64,000 bases of DNA, taken from CAYNHQ01 sp964397255. GTDB lineage: Bacteria > Bdellovibrionota_G > JALEGL01 > DATDPG01. Each line of letters begins with the position of its first letter. The first letter of the stretch is position 1. The DNA lies in NCBI GenBank assembly GCA_964397255.1, contig CAYNHQ010000002.1, forward strand, positions 310,001-374,000. The letters run 5' to 3'. A model generated the notes under the pieces. That model had not been told where the DNA came from. It did no database searches and saw only the letters and a list, made by a program, of their open reading frames with translations. Position numbers and translations under genes: made by a program. Shown here piece by piece: positions 53,399 to 61,847 of this stretch.

Positions 53399-53944
53399 AT
53401 GATTGATAATGAAATGAAAAGCCCTTCTCCTCCTCATCGAATCTGCGTATTTGGACCCGAATCGACGGGAAAAACATCCCTGGCTAAAGCTTTGGCCAGA
53501 CATTTTCGAACAAAATGGGTTCCTGAATATGTTCGTGAGGTGGCCGCACAACAAAAGAACAAAGTTTATTACCGCGATGTCGTTCGCGTGGCGAGGGGTC
53601 AGGTTCGGAGAGAAAATATCCTAGCCAAAAAAGCACGCCAATTTTTATTTTGCGACACCGACACGCTTCAAACCATTGTCTACAGCCGACATTATTTCAA
53701 AAAAGTCCCCAAAGAAGTTCTAAAGCTCGGGCGGGAAAAACGTTATGCTCTCTATCTTTTGTGCGACATCGATCTTCCCTGGGTTCCCGATCCCCAGCGC
53801 GATTTGGGCCATATGCGGCCCCAAATGTTCAAGAAATTCCGCCGTGAACTCATCAAACGAAAGCTCCCCTATGTCATTATTCGCGGTCGCGGCGCTACTC
53901 GAACCCGTAACGCCATCCGTGCGATTACTGATTTTGCGCGATGA
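53399..53944 (+). CDS. Nicotinamide riboside kinase (NadR C-terminal type)
   Basis: 181 residues. P-loop GPESTGKT (19-26), WVPEYVREVA, a FCDTDTLQT segment and DIDLPWVPDPQRDLG match the ribosylnicotinamide kinase domain of NadR, without the HTH and adenylyltransferase domains. It phosphorylates imported nicotinamide riboside to NMN. Its 3-prime end overlaps the convergent YeiH-like fragment by 20 bp. Confidence 0.88.
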   Translation: MIDNEMKSPSPPHRICVFGPESTGKTSLAKALARHFRTKWVPEYVREVAAQQKNKVYYRDVVRVARGQVRRENILAKKARQFLFCDTDTLQTIVYSRHYFKKVPKEVLKLGREKRYALYLLCDIDLPWVPDPQRDLGHMRPQMFKKFRRELIKRKLPYVIIRGRGATRTRNAIRAITDFAR

Positions 53945-54197
53945 CAGAGAGAGAAAGCATCGTGATGAAGATCCAAAGGATCAGGCCTTGGAGGAGTGGG
54001 CGGGCGCCGACCTTCCGAATCGCAGAGACCGAAATGGCCGTGCCGATGAAATATAACGTAAGCCCGAACGCAATCTTTGCGATCTTTACAATGTCCTGAT
54101 GCTCGCCGAACCATTCAATGGATTCTTCCTTCGTCTTTGGCTCGAGATCATGGATTGAGGCGGAACGAATTTGGAGGGCGCCTTGTGGGGGGGACAT
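53925..54197 (-). pseudogene. C-terminal fragment of a YeiH-like transporter, or small membrane protein
   Basis: 90 residues: two helices, IAKIAFGLTLYFIGTAISV and LLQGLILWIFITMLSLSVI, joined by SAIRKVGARP. This pattern resembles the last ~55 residues of YeiH-type putative sulfate exporters; the rest of the ~330-residue protein is absent and an in-frame stop lies five codons before the ATG. A decayed remnant is my reading, a short independent membrane protein the alternative. Confidence 0.45.
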
Positions 54198-54211
54198 ACC
54201 GGCACTATATT
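54183..54211 (+). promoter_or_regulatory. Promoter of the P-type ATPase gene
   Basis: -35 TTGTGG (54183-54188), a 17-bp spacer, -10 TATATT (54206-54211). The ATG at 54220 follows eight bases after the -10 box, and no ribosome site can fit, suggesting a leaderless mRNA. The spacer contains the convergent gene's start codon. Confidence 0.5.
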
Positions 54212-54219
54212 AAACCCCG

Positions 54220-56115
54220 ATGGACTGTTGTGAAACAGATGAATCAATTGTTGAACGCGAGCTGAGGAATTACACGCGGCGATTCCAAATCTGTCTTCCT
54301 TTTACGGTTCCCCTCTTTTTTCTCGCGATGAAGGGCGAGGGTTGGATCCAATTTGGTCTCGCTTCCCCTGTGGTGTTATGGGGAGGATTTCCATTCTTCA
54401 AGAAGGGTTGGAATTCAGTTCGAACCCGGCCCAATATGTTCACGCTGATCTCGCTTGGTACTGCTGCCGCCTATCTTTATAGTCTTGCCATCCTTCTTTT
54501 CAGGGCGGGCCATGTGTACTTCGAAGCTTCGGCCGTAATCATTACGCTCGTTCTTTTGGGACAGATCCTTGAGATTCGTGCTCGTCAAAAAACCGGTTCA
54601 GCCATCAAATCTCTACTTCGCCTAGCACCCAAGGAAGCGCGGATTGTTCGACCGGATGGGACAGAGGAAGACATCGACATTCGGCATGTTCATCCGGGAG
54701 ATCGCCTTCGCGTTCGACCGGGCGAACAAATTCCCGTCGATGGAACAGTGATCACCGGTGAAAGCTTTATCGACGAATCCATGCTGACGGGAGAATCGTT
54801 TCCGGTTCAGAAAAAAGCCGGAGATTCGGTTTCGGCGGGAACGACGAACCAACAAGGAATGTTGCTCATGGAAGCCAAGGGCGTCGGCGAAAAAACGTTG
54901 CTCTCCCAAATCGTTCGCCTCGTTCAAGAAGCGCAACGGAGCCAGGCGCCCATTCAGAGTCTCGCCGATAAAGTTTCCGCGTGGTTTGTTCCCACAGTTG
55001 TTATTACGGCAATCGTAACAGCCGTCGCTTGGTTTATTTTTGGTCCCGAGCCTCGGCTATCTCATGCCATCGCCAACGCAGTAGCGGTTCTCATCATTGC
55101 CTGCCCCTGTGCACTCGGATTGGCAACGCCCATATCGATCATGGTGGGCACCGGCAGAGGAGCTCAAGTAGGCGTTTTATTTCTAAATGCTAAGTCATTA
55201 GAACAATTAGAACAAATTAACACTCTTCTTTTCGACAAAACGGGGACACTTACAGAAGGGAGCCCTATTCTGCTTCGAATTAACACCTTCGGAAAATTTC
55301 AGGAAAAGGAAGTTCTTCGAATGGCCGCCTCGCTAGAAAAGGGAAGTGAGCATCCCCTTGCCGCTTCAATCATTAAAGGGGCAACAGAGCGCGGAATTCG
55401 TGATTTTTCTGAACCGAAAGAATTCAAGTCGACACCGGGAATGGGCGTTTCCGGAGAAGTGGACGGGAAAAAAGTATCCATCGGACGATCGGATGATGAC
55501 GCGGCTAGTCTCTCCATTTTGATCGATGGCGAGATTGCCGCTCATTTCTTCGTCACCGATCCGATCAAACCCTCAGCAAAAATTGCGATAGAGGCAATAC
55601 GTGCTGAAGGAATTCAAATCGCCCTTGTTACGGGGGACCAGCTTCGCACCGCCCAAGATGTGGGAGGTGCTCTTGGCATATCGGAAATTTATTCAAGAGT
55701 CCTCCCCAGTCAGAAAGCTGACATTGTGAGACAACTGCAAGCGAAGGGGAAAAAGGTGGCGATGGCGGGCGATGGAATCAATGACGCTCCCGCTCTCGCC
55801 CAAGCCGATATCGGAATTGCCATGGGATCAGGCACGGATATCGCCATGCAAACCGCGGGAATTACGCTTGTGAAAGGAGATTTGCAGGGAATTCTCAGGG
55901 CCATTCGGTTGAGTCGTGCAACGGTCCGAAACATCCGCCAAAATCTCTTCTTCGCATTTCTTTATAATGTTCTTTGCGTTCCCATTGCTGCGGGGCTTTT
56001 GTATCCCTTCTTTGGAATACTTTTAAGTCCCATGATCGCCGGCGCGGCCATGAGTTTGAGTTCCATTTCCGTTATCGGAAATGCCCTGCGGCTCCGTAAA
56101 ATTTCTCTCACATGA
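54220..56115 (+). CDS. Copper-type heavy-metal P1B-ATPase
   Basis: 631 residues. ATP-driven metal export: TGES (189-192), CPC (295-297) in the metal-binding helix, DKTGT with the phosphorylated Asp (339-343), SEHPLA, and GDGINDAPAL; C-terminal NxSS-like SLSSISVIGNALRLR supports Cu+. No N-terminal heavy-metal-associated domain: the protein begins just before the first helices, with MDCCETDES as its only Cys-rich part. An in-frame TAA lies three codons upstream, so the missing domain is not a start-codon error. Confidence 0.93.
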   Translation: MDCCETDESIVERELRNYTRRFQICLPFTVPLFFLAMKGEGWIQFGLASPVVLWGGFPFFKKGWNSVRTRPNMFTLISLGTAAAYLYSLAILLFRAGHVYFEASAVIITLVLLGQILEIRARQKTGSAIKSLLRLAPKEARIVRPDGTEEDIDIRHVHPGDRLRVRPGEQIPVDGTVITGESFIDESMLTGESFPVQKKAGDSVSAGTTNQQGMLLMEAKGVGEKTLLSQIVRLVQEAQRSQAPIQSLADKVSAWFVPTVVITAIVTAVAWFIFGPEPRLSHAIANAVAVLIIACPCALGLATPISIMVGTGRGAQVGVLFLNAKSLEQLEQINTLLFDKTGTLTEGSPILLRINTFGKFQEKEVLRMAASLEKGSEHPLAASIIKGATERGIRDFSEPKEFKSTPGMGVSGEVDGKKVSIGRSDDDAASLSILIDGEIAAHFFVTDPIKPSAKIAIEAIRAEGIQIALVTGDQLRTAQDVGGALGISEIYSRVLPSQKADIVRQLQAKGKKVAMAGDGINDAPALAQADIGIAMGSGTDIAMQTAGITLVKGDLQGILRAIRLSRATVRNIRQNLFFAFLYNVLCVPIAAGLLYPFFGILLSPMIAGAAMSLSSISVIGNALRLRKISLT

Positions 56116-56128
56116 ATATCGGCGAAAT

Positions 56129-56404
56129 TCACGGGCCACTCAGTGGGTGGAGGCGTGGTGGCCCAATTTTAACGAGACTTTCTTTTTCCCGAGCTGAAAG
56201 GTTTTTAATTTCTCTTTCCCTGCGCGACGCGCTGGAGCGATCCGGGAAAGTTTCGATGTAGGCAATTCGCTTAGGCGAATGAATGCGAAAGAATTTAGCA
56301 CCATTCCCTTCGCAATGTTCTGCGAACCTGCGTTCAATATCCGTTGTAATCCCCGTATAGAAAGCGGCGTCGTGGGTTTCAATCATGTAGACCACCCAAT
56401 TCAC
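56129..56404 (-). CDS. GIY-YIG domain protein, UPF0213/YhbQ-like
   Basis: 91 residues, a single GIY-YIG nuclease-like domain: VVYMIE, FYTGITTDIERRFAEH and SASRREREIKNLS. The usual glycine-rich start is MIETHDAAFYTGIT. Members of this minimal family are suggested to act on DNA but have few tested functions. It lies 1 bp after the response-regulator stop, same direction. Confidence 0.9.
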   Translation of the reverse strand: MNWVVYMIETHDAAFYTGITTDIERRFAEHCEGNGAKFFRIHSPKRIAYIETFPDRSSASRREREIKNLSAREKESLVKIGPPRLHPLSGP

Positions 56405-56405
56405 C

Positions 56406-56771
56406 CTAGCAGTGCATTCGAATCAGGCTCATCAATGCTTCAAAATTGATCGGCTTTTGAACTCGTCCCACGATTCCATCCAGGCCCAAATGGTTATAAA
56501 CATCCACTACACCTGACATGACTAATACCGGTATTTGAAGGAATGCGGGTTCCTTTTTCAATTGGGAATGAAACGTCCAGCCATCCATTACAGGCATCAT
56601 AAGATCCAGAAGAATAATACATGGGGCGAATCCTTTCTTTAAAATCTCAAGCCCCTCCTTGCCGTTATTCGCGACTTTCGTGTCATATCCTTCAAAACTA
56701 AGAAGTTCGGCCATAGACTCACTGACCGCTTTGTCATCCTCGATAATGAGGACCCGATCCGCCTCAGACAT
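56406..56771 (-). CDS. Single-domain response regulator
   Basis: 121 residues, receiver domain only: acidic pair EDD (11-13), phosphoacceptor Asp near 57 (IILLDLMMP), VMSG Ser and the KP Lys. No output domain, so it acts like CheY/Spo0F. ATG 56771 overlaps the kinase stop by 8 bp with ribosome site GGAGG, so it is coupled to the ethylene-receptor-like kinase and is the obvious phosphorelay partner. Confidence 0.9.
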   Translation of the reverse strand: MSEADRVLIIEDDKAVSESMAELLSFEGYDTKVANNGKEGLEILKKGFAPCIILLDLMMPVMDGWTFHSQLKKEPAFLQIPVLVMSGVVDVYNHLGLDGIVGRVQKPINFEALMSLIRMHC

Positions 56772-59301
56772 GATTGACCTCCGTTCCATTACTCTTACTT
56801 TCTCTCGTAAAATATTGGTAGGGAAGCGAGACAACGAATCTGCTTCCCAGATCTACTTGCGACTCTAGCTCCACTTTGCCCCCCAGCGCTGTGAGAATCT
56901 GTCGGACAATGGCAAGCCCCAAACCCACTCCCGGCATATTCTTCTCGCGTGTTGAACCCACTTGTTCAAATGGTTCAAAGATTCGCTCCTGATCACTCGG
57001 CGAAATACCCGGTCCGGTATCCGCCACGACAATCCGGCAGGAGCCGTTGGCTTTTGAAAGAGTAATTTCAATTCCCCCCTTGTCCGTGAATTTGAGCGCA
57101 TTTGCCAAGAGATTGGTGAGTATCAATTGCAAGAGCCTGGGGTCCGTCGCCAGAACCGGAACATCCCCTTCCTTATTTAATTTCAGCGCCAACCCTTTAG
57201 CTTCGGCTTCCGGCCTGAAATCACCGATTAATGACTCGGCGAGTGCGGAAATGTCCGTTGGTTCAATTTCAGTCGTCAATTTTCCGCTCTCCACCCGGAC
57301 ATATTGAAGCAATGAGTCAATGAGTTCGGTCATTCGAGCTGTGGAACGTTCGATTCTCTGGACGATGTCCCGTTGCTTGTCCGATACGGTCGCTTTTGGG
57401 TCGCGTTTCAATATCTGTAGTTGCAACTGCATGGCCGTCAACGGACTCCGAAGTTCATGAGAAATCATGCTTAAAAAATTACTTTTTAATTTGCTGACAC
57501 GGATCGCTTGGTCGCGTAAAACCCGCATGGAATCTAAAGCTCCCTGAAGGTCTCGTTTCTTCGACGTGACTTCGCGAGCGAGGGTTTCTAAATCCCTTGT
57601 CTGCTGTTCCGTCTCCGCTTGCAAAATATCATGCACACGTTTCACTGTGATCCAGTTTGAGACCCTGGCCCGCAGCTCGGAAACCGAAAACGGTTTCATA
57701 ATGTAATCTTGTGCTCCCTCCTTGAGAAGTTTGATACGCAATTCATCATCTGCTTTTGCGGTAAGTAGAAGGATGGGAACTAAATCGAGCTCGGGCTTTT
57801 TGCGAATTTCTCCTACCAATTCATCACCGCTCATTTCCGGCATCATGACGTCGCTCACCAGAAGATCGGGCTTCTCTTTGTTAATGATTTGAAGGGCTTC
57901 TTTTCCGTTCATCGCCGCCGCCACACGATATTCATCGGAGAGGGATTCTTGGATAAATCGATTCATGTCAGGATGATCTTCGACCACGAGCAATAACGGC
58001 TTTTCCTTTGCGTCCGCCGGAGAAAGCGCTTCCACACGAGCCCGAAGTTCTTCAATGGCTTGGCGTGCCACTTCTTCCATTTCAGGGGTCTCCTTTGGAG
58101 AAGACATGTGAATGCGCGCGCTGGGTGGCGCTACCAGCGGAAGGCTGAGCGTGAAAAGTGCACCCCCTTTCGGGGCATCTCCCACAGAAATAGTCCCGAA
58201 GTGAAGGTCCACAAAACTCTTCACAATCGACAGACCGAGGCCAGTGCCTCCGAATTTGCGGCGAGTCCCTCCATCCAATTGCCGAAATCGTTCGAAGATT
58301 GCTTGGCGCTGTTCCTGTGGAATTCCCGGACCGCTATCTCCTACCATTAGTGTGACCCAATCGATTTCTTGATTGGCATGTTCCTCAAAGGGGGAGATTC
58401 GCTTTTCCTTTTTAACCCCGAGGTAAATTGCGCCTCCCGCGGGCGTGAACTTAAAGGCATTTGATAGTAGGTTGAGTATGATCCTCTGAAATTTGTCGGG
58501 GTCGATTTGACCCATGATTCCTTCAATAATTTCTTCGGTGAACCGGATATTCCGGTCCATCGCGATTCCCTCGAAATTTGCTGTCACTAATTTTACAGTC
58601 GATCTGACATCCACTTCCACATATTCCAGTCCCATCTTTCCCGCTTCAAGTTTCGAAACATCCAGCAGGTCGTTGACATGCTTGAGAAGCGTTCCTGCAT
58701 TTTTCAGTATGAGTGTGGCATCTTTCCGTTCCGCACTGGTCAACCGCTCATTGGCGATGAGCTTTTCGGCGGGACCCATGATCAGCGCAAGAGGAGTCCG
58801 AAGCTCGTGACTGATATTGGCAAAAAATTGCGTCTTGAGTGCATCCAATTCTCTTGATTTTTCGTACATCGATCCTAGGTCCTTGACCATGGTTTCCAAT
58901 TTCACACCATGCTCTTGCGCGGCCTTAAACGCACGAACCAACTCCATGGCTTTCGGTATCAGCGGAGGTAACAAGATCGCAGTAGCAACGGAAACCGTGG
59001 CCGTAAGAGCCCGCAGAGTTCCATCCACCCAATAAATGGGATTCCAAACGACCACAATGTCAGAAAGATGGGTGAGCCCACAGGCGACAATAAAGACTCC
59101 AAACGCCACGAACATCCATCGAAAGGGGATCCCTTTCACGCGGTACACGAGGTAGACGAGCATGGAAGAGATCGCCAAGTAAGCAAGGGCTATGAGGCCG
59201 TTAGACCCGACCTGAAGCCAGACCATCACCGGGTTCCAAAGATAACAATGCCCATGTGGCATGAAAAAAGTAGCGGAGAGGACTTCCCGTAGCGTTTCCA
59301 T
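56764..59301 (-). CDS. Hybrid histidine kinase with ETR1-like membrane sensor and two kinase modules
   Basis: 845 residues. N-terminal sensor (about 12-116) has the bacterial ETR1-like layout: MPHGHCYLW, then three helices with CGLTHL giving Cys74 and His78, equivalents of the copper ligands of plant ethylene receptors. The Asp equivalent to ETR1 Asp25 is Asn34 and the following Pro is Ser45. Then HisKA with His165, HATPase (GDSGPGIP, GGTGLGL), a receiver domain (434-545, Asp484), a second HisKA with His615 and a second HATPase ending near 830. GGAGG precedes the ATG. A response regulator is encoded in overlap. Ligand unknown. Confidence 0.92.
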   Translation of the reverse strand: METLREVLSATFFMPHGHCYLWNPVMVWLQVGSNGLIALAYLAISSMLVYLVYRVKGIPFRWMFVAFGVFIVACGLTHLSDIVVVWNPIYWVDGTLRALTATVSVATAILLPPLIPKAMELVRAFKAAQEHGVKLETMVKDLGSMYEKSRELDALKTQFFANISHELRTPLALIMGPAEKLIANERLTSAERKDATLILKNAGTLLKHVNDLLDVSKLEAGKMGLEYVEVDVRSTVKLVTANFEGIAMDRNIRFTEEIIEGIMGQIDPDKFQRIILNLLSNAFKFTPAGGAIYLGVKKEKRISPFEEHANQEIDWVTLMVGDSGPGIPQEQRQAIFERFRQLDGGTRRKFGGTGLGLSIVKSFVDLHFGTISVGDAPKGGALFTLSLPLVAPPSARIHMSSPKETPEMEEVARQAIEELRARVEALSPADAKEKPLLLVVEDHPDMNRFIQESLSDEYRVAAAMNGKEALQIINKEKPDLLVSDVMMPEMSGDELVGEIRKKPELDLVPILLLTAKADDELRIKLLKEGAQDYIMKPFSVSELRARVSNWITVKRVHDILQAETEQQTRDLETLAREVTSKKRDLQGALDSMRVLRDQAIRVSKLKSNFLSMISHELRSPLTAMQLQLQILKRDPKATVSDKQRDIVQRIERSTARMTELIDSLLQYVRVESGKLTTEIEPTDISALAESLIGDFRPEAEAKGLALKLNKEGDVPVLATDPRLLQLILTNLLANALKFTDKGGIEITLSKANGSCRIVVADTGPGISPSDQERIFEPFEQVGSTREKNMPGVGLGLAIVRQILTALGGKVELESQVDLGSRFVVSLPYQYFTRESKSNGTEVNHV

Positions 59302-59403
59302 TTCGCCTCCTGTCGAATCGTGCGGCTTTAAAATTTACTCCCCTCTATTTGAATTGGAAATTTCAGTGGGGAACGATTTAAACCGCTCCTACAAATTTAG
59401 CGC

Positions 59404-61206
59404 TTAGTAGAGGTAAACGGCTCCAGCGGAACTTGCGTCATTGTTCTTTTCGTTTCCATTCACACCGATGGCATTGCTGTCTTCATATGAAGCCGAAATC
59501 GCCAATGTTTTTCCATCGCCGCTTAACGCAACTTTTTCCCCGAACAAATCACTTGCATCTGTATTGGGAGCCTTCACATACGCCACTTGGCTCCAAGTCG
59601 TTCCCATGTGGGAAAATATATAAACCGCACCCGCATGAAGCTCTGAGTTATCGCTTTGATCGCCACCCATTCCAGTAGCGCCGCTGGATTCCAGAAAAGC
59701 GCCCACAGCTAATCGGCTGCCATCAGAGCTGAGGGCCGCCCACTTTCCGAAGTTATCCTCACGATCGGTGTTCGACGCCTTTACATACGCCTCCTGACTC
59801 CATGTACTTCCCGACCGGGTATAAATGTAAACGGCGCCGGAATTTACTGCGTCGTTATTCGACTGGTCTCCGCCAATGCCGATGGCATTGCTGTCTTCGC
59901 TCCGTGCGCCCACGGCGAGAATATTCCCATCACCGCTCAGAACTACCGGAGCCCCAAAAAAGTCGCTGGAATCGGGATTCGAAGCCTTAATGTAGGCCTG
60001 CTGACTCCACGTCGATCCTGTGCGGACAAAAATATAGGCAGCGCCCGATTCCAAGATCGTATTATTGGTCTCGTCTCCGCCGACCCCCGTAGCATTACTA
60101 TCCTCGCCGTCCGCTCCCACCGCCAAAGTGTTCCCGTCTGCGCTGAGCGCAATCGTCCAACCGAAGACATCGTTCGCCTCTGAATTTGAAGACTTGAGGT
60201 AGGCCTGCTGACTCCACGTCGAACCCGAACGAGTAAAGACATAAACAGCTCCGGAGTTGCTCGCCGCATTATTCGTTTGGTCGCCGCCGATTCCGGTGGC
60301 ATTGCTATCTTCGCCGGGGGCTGAAACAGCAAGTGTATTTCCATCCGAACTTAACCGAAGAAATTCGCCAAAGTTGTCGTTGATATCGGGATTGGAGGCT
60401 TTGATGTATGCTTCCTGATTCCATATGGAGCCATTGCGGGTAAAAATATAAACCGCTCCCGAACCATGCATGGAATTATCCGTCTGGTCCTGATTGATTC
60501 CTGATGCGTTACTCGCCTCGAGGTTCGCGCTCACCGCCAACGTGTTTCCGTCAGAACTCAGGGAAACATCATAGCCGAAGGAGTCTCCTGCTTCAGAATT
60601 GGAAGATTTCAAATATGCTTCTTGGCTCCACGAATCTCCAACTTTTCGAAATACGTACACCGCTCCCGAATTTGCGGCATCATTATTATTTTGATTGCCA
60701 TTGATCCCAATGGCATTGCTCCCTTCACCGCGTGCGCCCACGGCCATCGTAGTACCATCTGAGCTAAGCGCTACGGACGATCCAAAATAATCATTCGCAT
60801 CCGTATTTGAGGCTTTGAAGTACCCAATCGCTTTAAGCATATAGGCCGAGGCTTGAATGCCCTTTGATGACGTACAACCCACCTGATTACAGGCATCCAC
60901 TCGATACCTCGCATGCGACCAGTCGTAGGTCCATGTCATGATCTTTTCGGAAAACTTAAATCTGGTTTGATTCCCACCGATTTGCACAAAACCCGATCCA
61001 TCCGGATCTTCATAAAATTTGTACGTTGTCGCCCCGGAGGCATCATTCCAAGAGAAATTCAGACTCCCGAATCCAGGCTCTAATTTTAGGATGGGGATAC
61101 CTGGCGCGGTCAGGACGGGTTTTTGAGTCGAGTCCTCACCATCCCCGCATGACAACAGGGAAAGACAAGCCACCACGCTTCCCGCGAGAAGAACGGGTCT
61201 TCTCAT
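59404..61206 (-). CDS. Lipoprotein with seven FG-GAP-like propeller repeats
   Basis: 600 residues. Lipobox LLSC (Cys20); a fibronectin-III-like segment (about 35-125) with a Cys pair; then seven units from residue 130, each about 67 residues with the pattern D-x-x-D-x-F-G, L-S-x-D-G-x-x-x-A-V-G-A and NSGAVY(V/I)(F/Y). Seven units suggest one closed beta-propeller. Units are rich in Asp and Asn, consistent with calcium binding. Surface-exposed function cannot be named. Confidence 0.82.
   Translation of the reverse strand: MRRPVLLAGSVVACLSLLSCGDGEDSTQKPVLTAPGIPILKLEPGFGSLNFSWNDASGATTYKFYEDPDGSGFVQIGGNQTRFKFSEKIMTWTYDWSHARYRVDACNQVGCTSSKGIQASAYMLKAIGYFKASNTDANDYFGSSVALSSDGTTMAVGARGEGSNAIGINGNQNNNDAANSGAVYVFRKVGDSWSQEAYLKSSNSEAGDSFGYDVSLSSDGNTLAVSANLEASNASGINQDQTDNSMHGSGAVYIFTRNGSIWNQEAYIKASNPDINDNFGEFLRLSSDGNTLAVSAPGEDSNATGIGGDQTNNAASNSGAVYVFTRSGSTWSQQAYLKSSNSEANDVFGWTIALSADGNTLAVGADGEDSNATGVGGDETNNTILESGAAYIFVRTGSTWSQQAYIKASNPDSSDFFGAPVVLSGDGNILAVGARSEDSNAIGIGGDQSNNDAVNSGAVYIYTRSGSTWSQEAYVKASNTDREDNFGKWAALSSDGSRLAVGAFLESSGATGMGGDQSDNSELHAGAVYIFSHMGTTWSQVAYVKAPNTDASDLFGEKVALSGDGKTLAISASYEDSNAIGVNGNEKNNDASSAGAVYLY
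59407..60819 (-). repeat. Seven tandem coding repeats (FG-GAP units)
   Basis: About 200-bp units, seven in a row. DNA similarity is high between units in the segments encoding D-G-N-(T/I)-L-A-V and S-G-S-T-W-S-Q, so recombination between units is possible. Terminal units are more diverged than the middle ones. Confidence 0.7.
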
Positions 61207-61221
61207 ACAGCTTCTTGATAC

Positions 61222-61776
61222 TTATGGCTTGGGCGCAGCTGGGGCCGCGGGTGCGGCAGGGGCTGCCGGAACAGCCGCCGCAGGCGCCGTCATTCCTGAC
61301 TTCATGCCCGTGGTGGTCTCCTTCATTTGTTCCGCCTGGCCAGCCGCCTTCGTCATACCCGTGGTCGCGGTGCCGGTTGCATCCATCATGCCTGTCTCAA
61401 CCATCATGTCTTTGCATGAGGTTGTCAGCTTTTCCGATTGAGATCGGAGGCACTTGATCTGGCGACCGCCTCCTTTGGTGACTGCGGGGCAAAGGGTTTC
61501 AAGATCGGTCTTACAAACTTGGCGCATCTTTTTGACGGATTCGTGTGTCGCCTTCAAATCTGCGGCCTCATCCAGGCTGGTCTTACAACCTACGCTGATA
61601 TTTTGGACATTTTCCTGCAGACATTTATTGAGAGCCTCCTCCCCTTTCGCCTTCTTGCAATAGTTCTTAATATCTTGCTTGCAGGGATTGGGGGGTTCCT
61701 CTTCCTTTGCAAAACCCGCGAGGGGGAATGCTAAAGCTAAGAGTAAGCTGATTAGTATTTTCGGGTTTATTCGCAT
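61222..61776 (-). CDS. Periplasmic Cys-rich-repeat protein with Ala/Pro tail
   Basis: 184 residues; signal peptide ends AGFAK. Two four-Cys repeats of the form C-x7-C-x10-C-x10/11-C (residues about 32-68 and 88-125) resemble the GLG1-type cysteine-rich repeat. The last ~40 residues are Met/Thr-rich then Ala-Pro repeats. Probably a disulfide-bonded periplasmic or surface protein; function unknown. The upstream sequence contains GGGGGCACATATAT (61802-61815), also seen at 49981. Confidence 0.75.
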   Translation of the reverse strand: MRINPKILISLLLALAFPLAGFAKEEEPPNPCKQDIKNYCKKAKGEEALNKCLQENVQNISVGCKTSLDEAADLKATHESVKKMRQVCKTDLETLCPAVTKGGGRQIKCLRSQSEKLTTSCKDMMVETGMMDATGTATTGMTKAAGQAEQMKETTTGMKSGMTAPAAAVPAAPAAPAAPAAPKP

Positions 61777-61847
61777 TTAATTCTCCTTATGAAGTTATTC
61801 CGGGGGCACATATATCAGGATGCCTTTGGAAGTCACCAAATCCGAAT

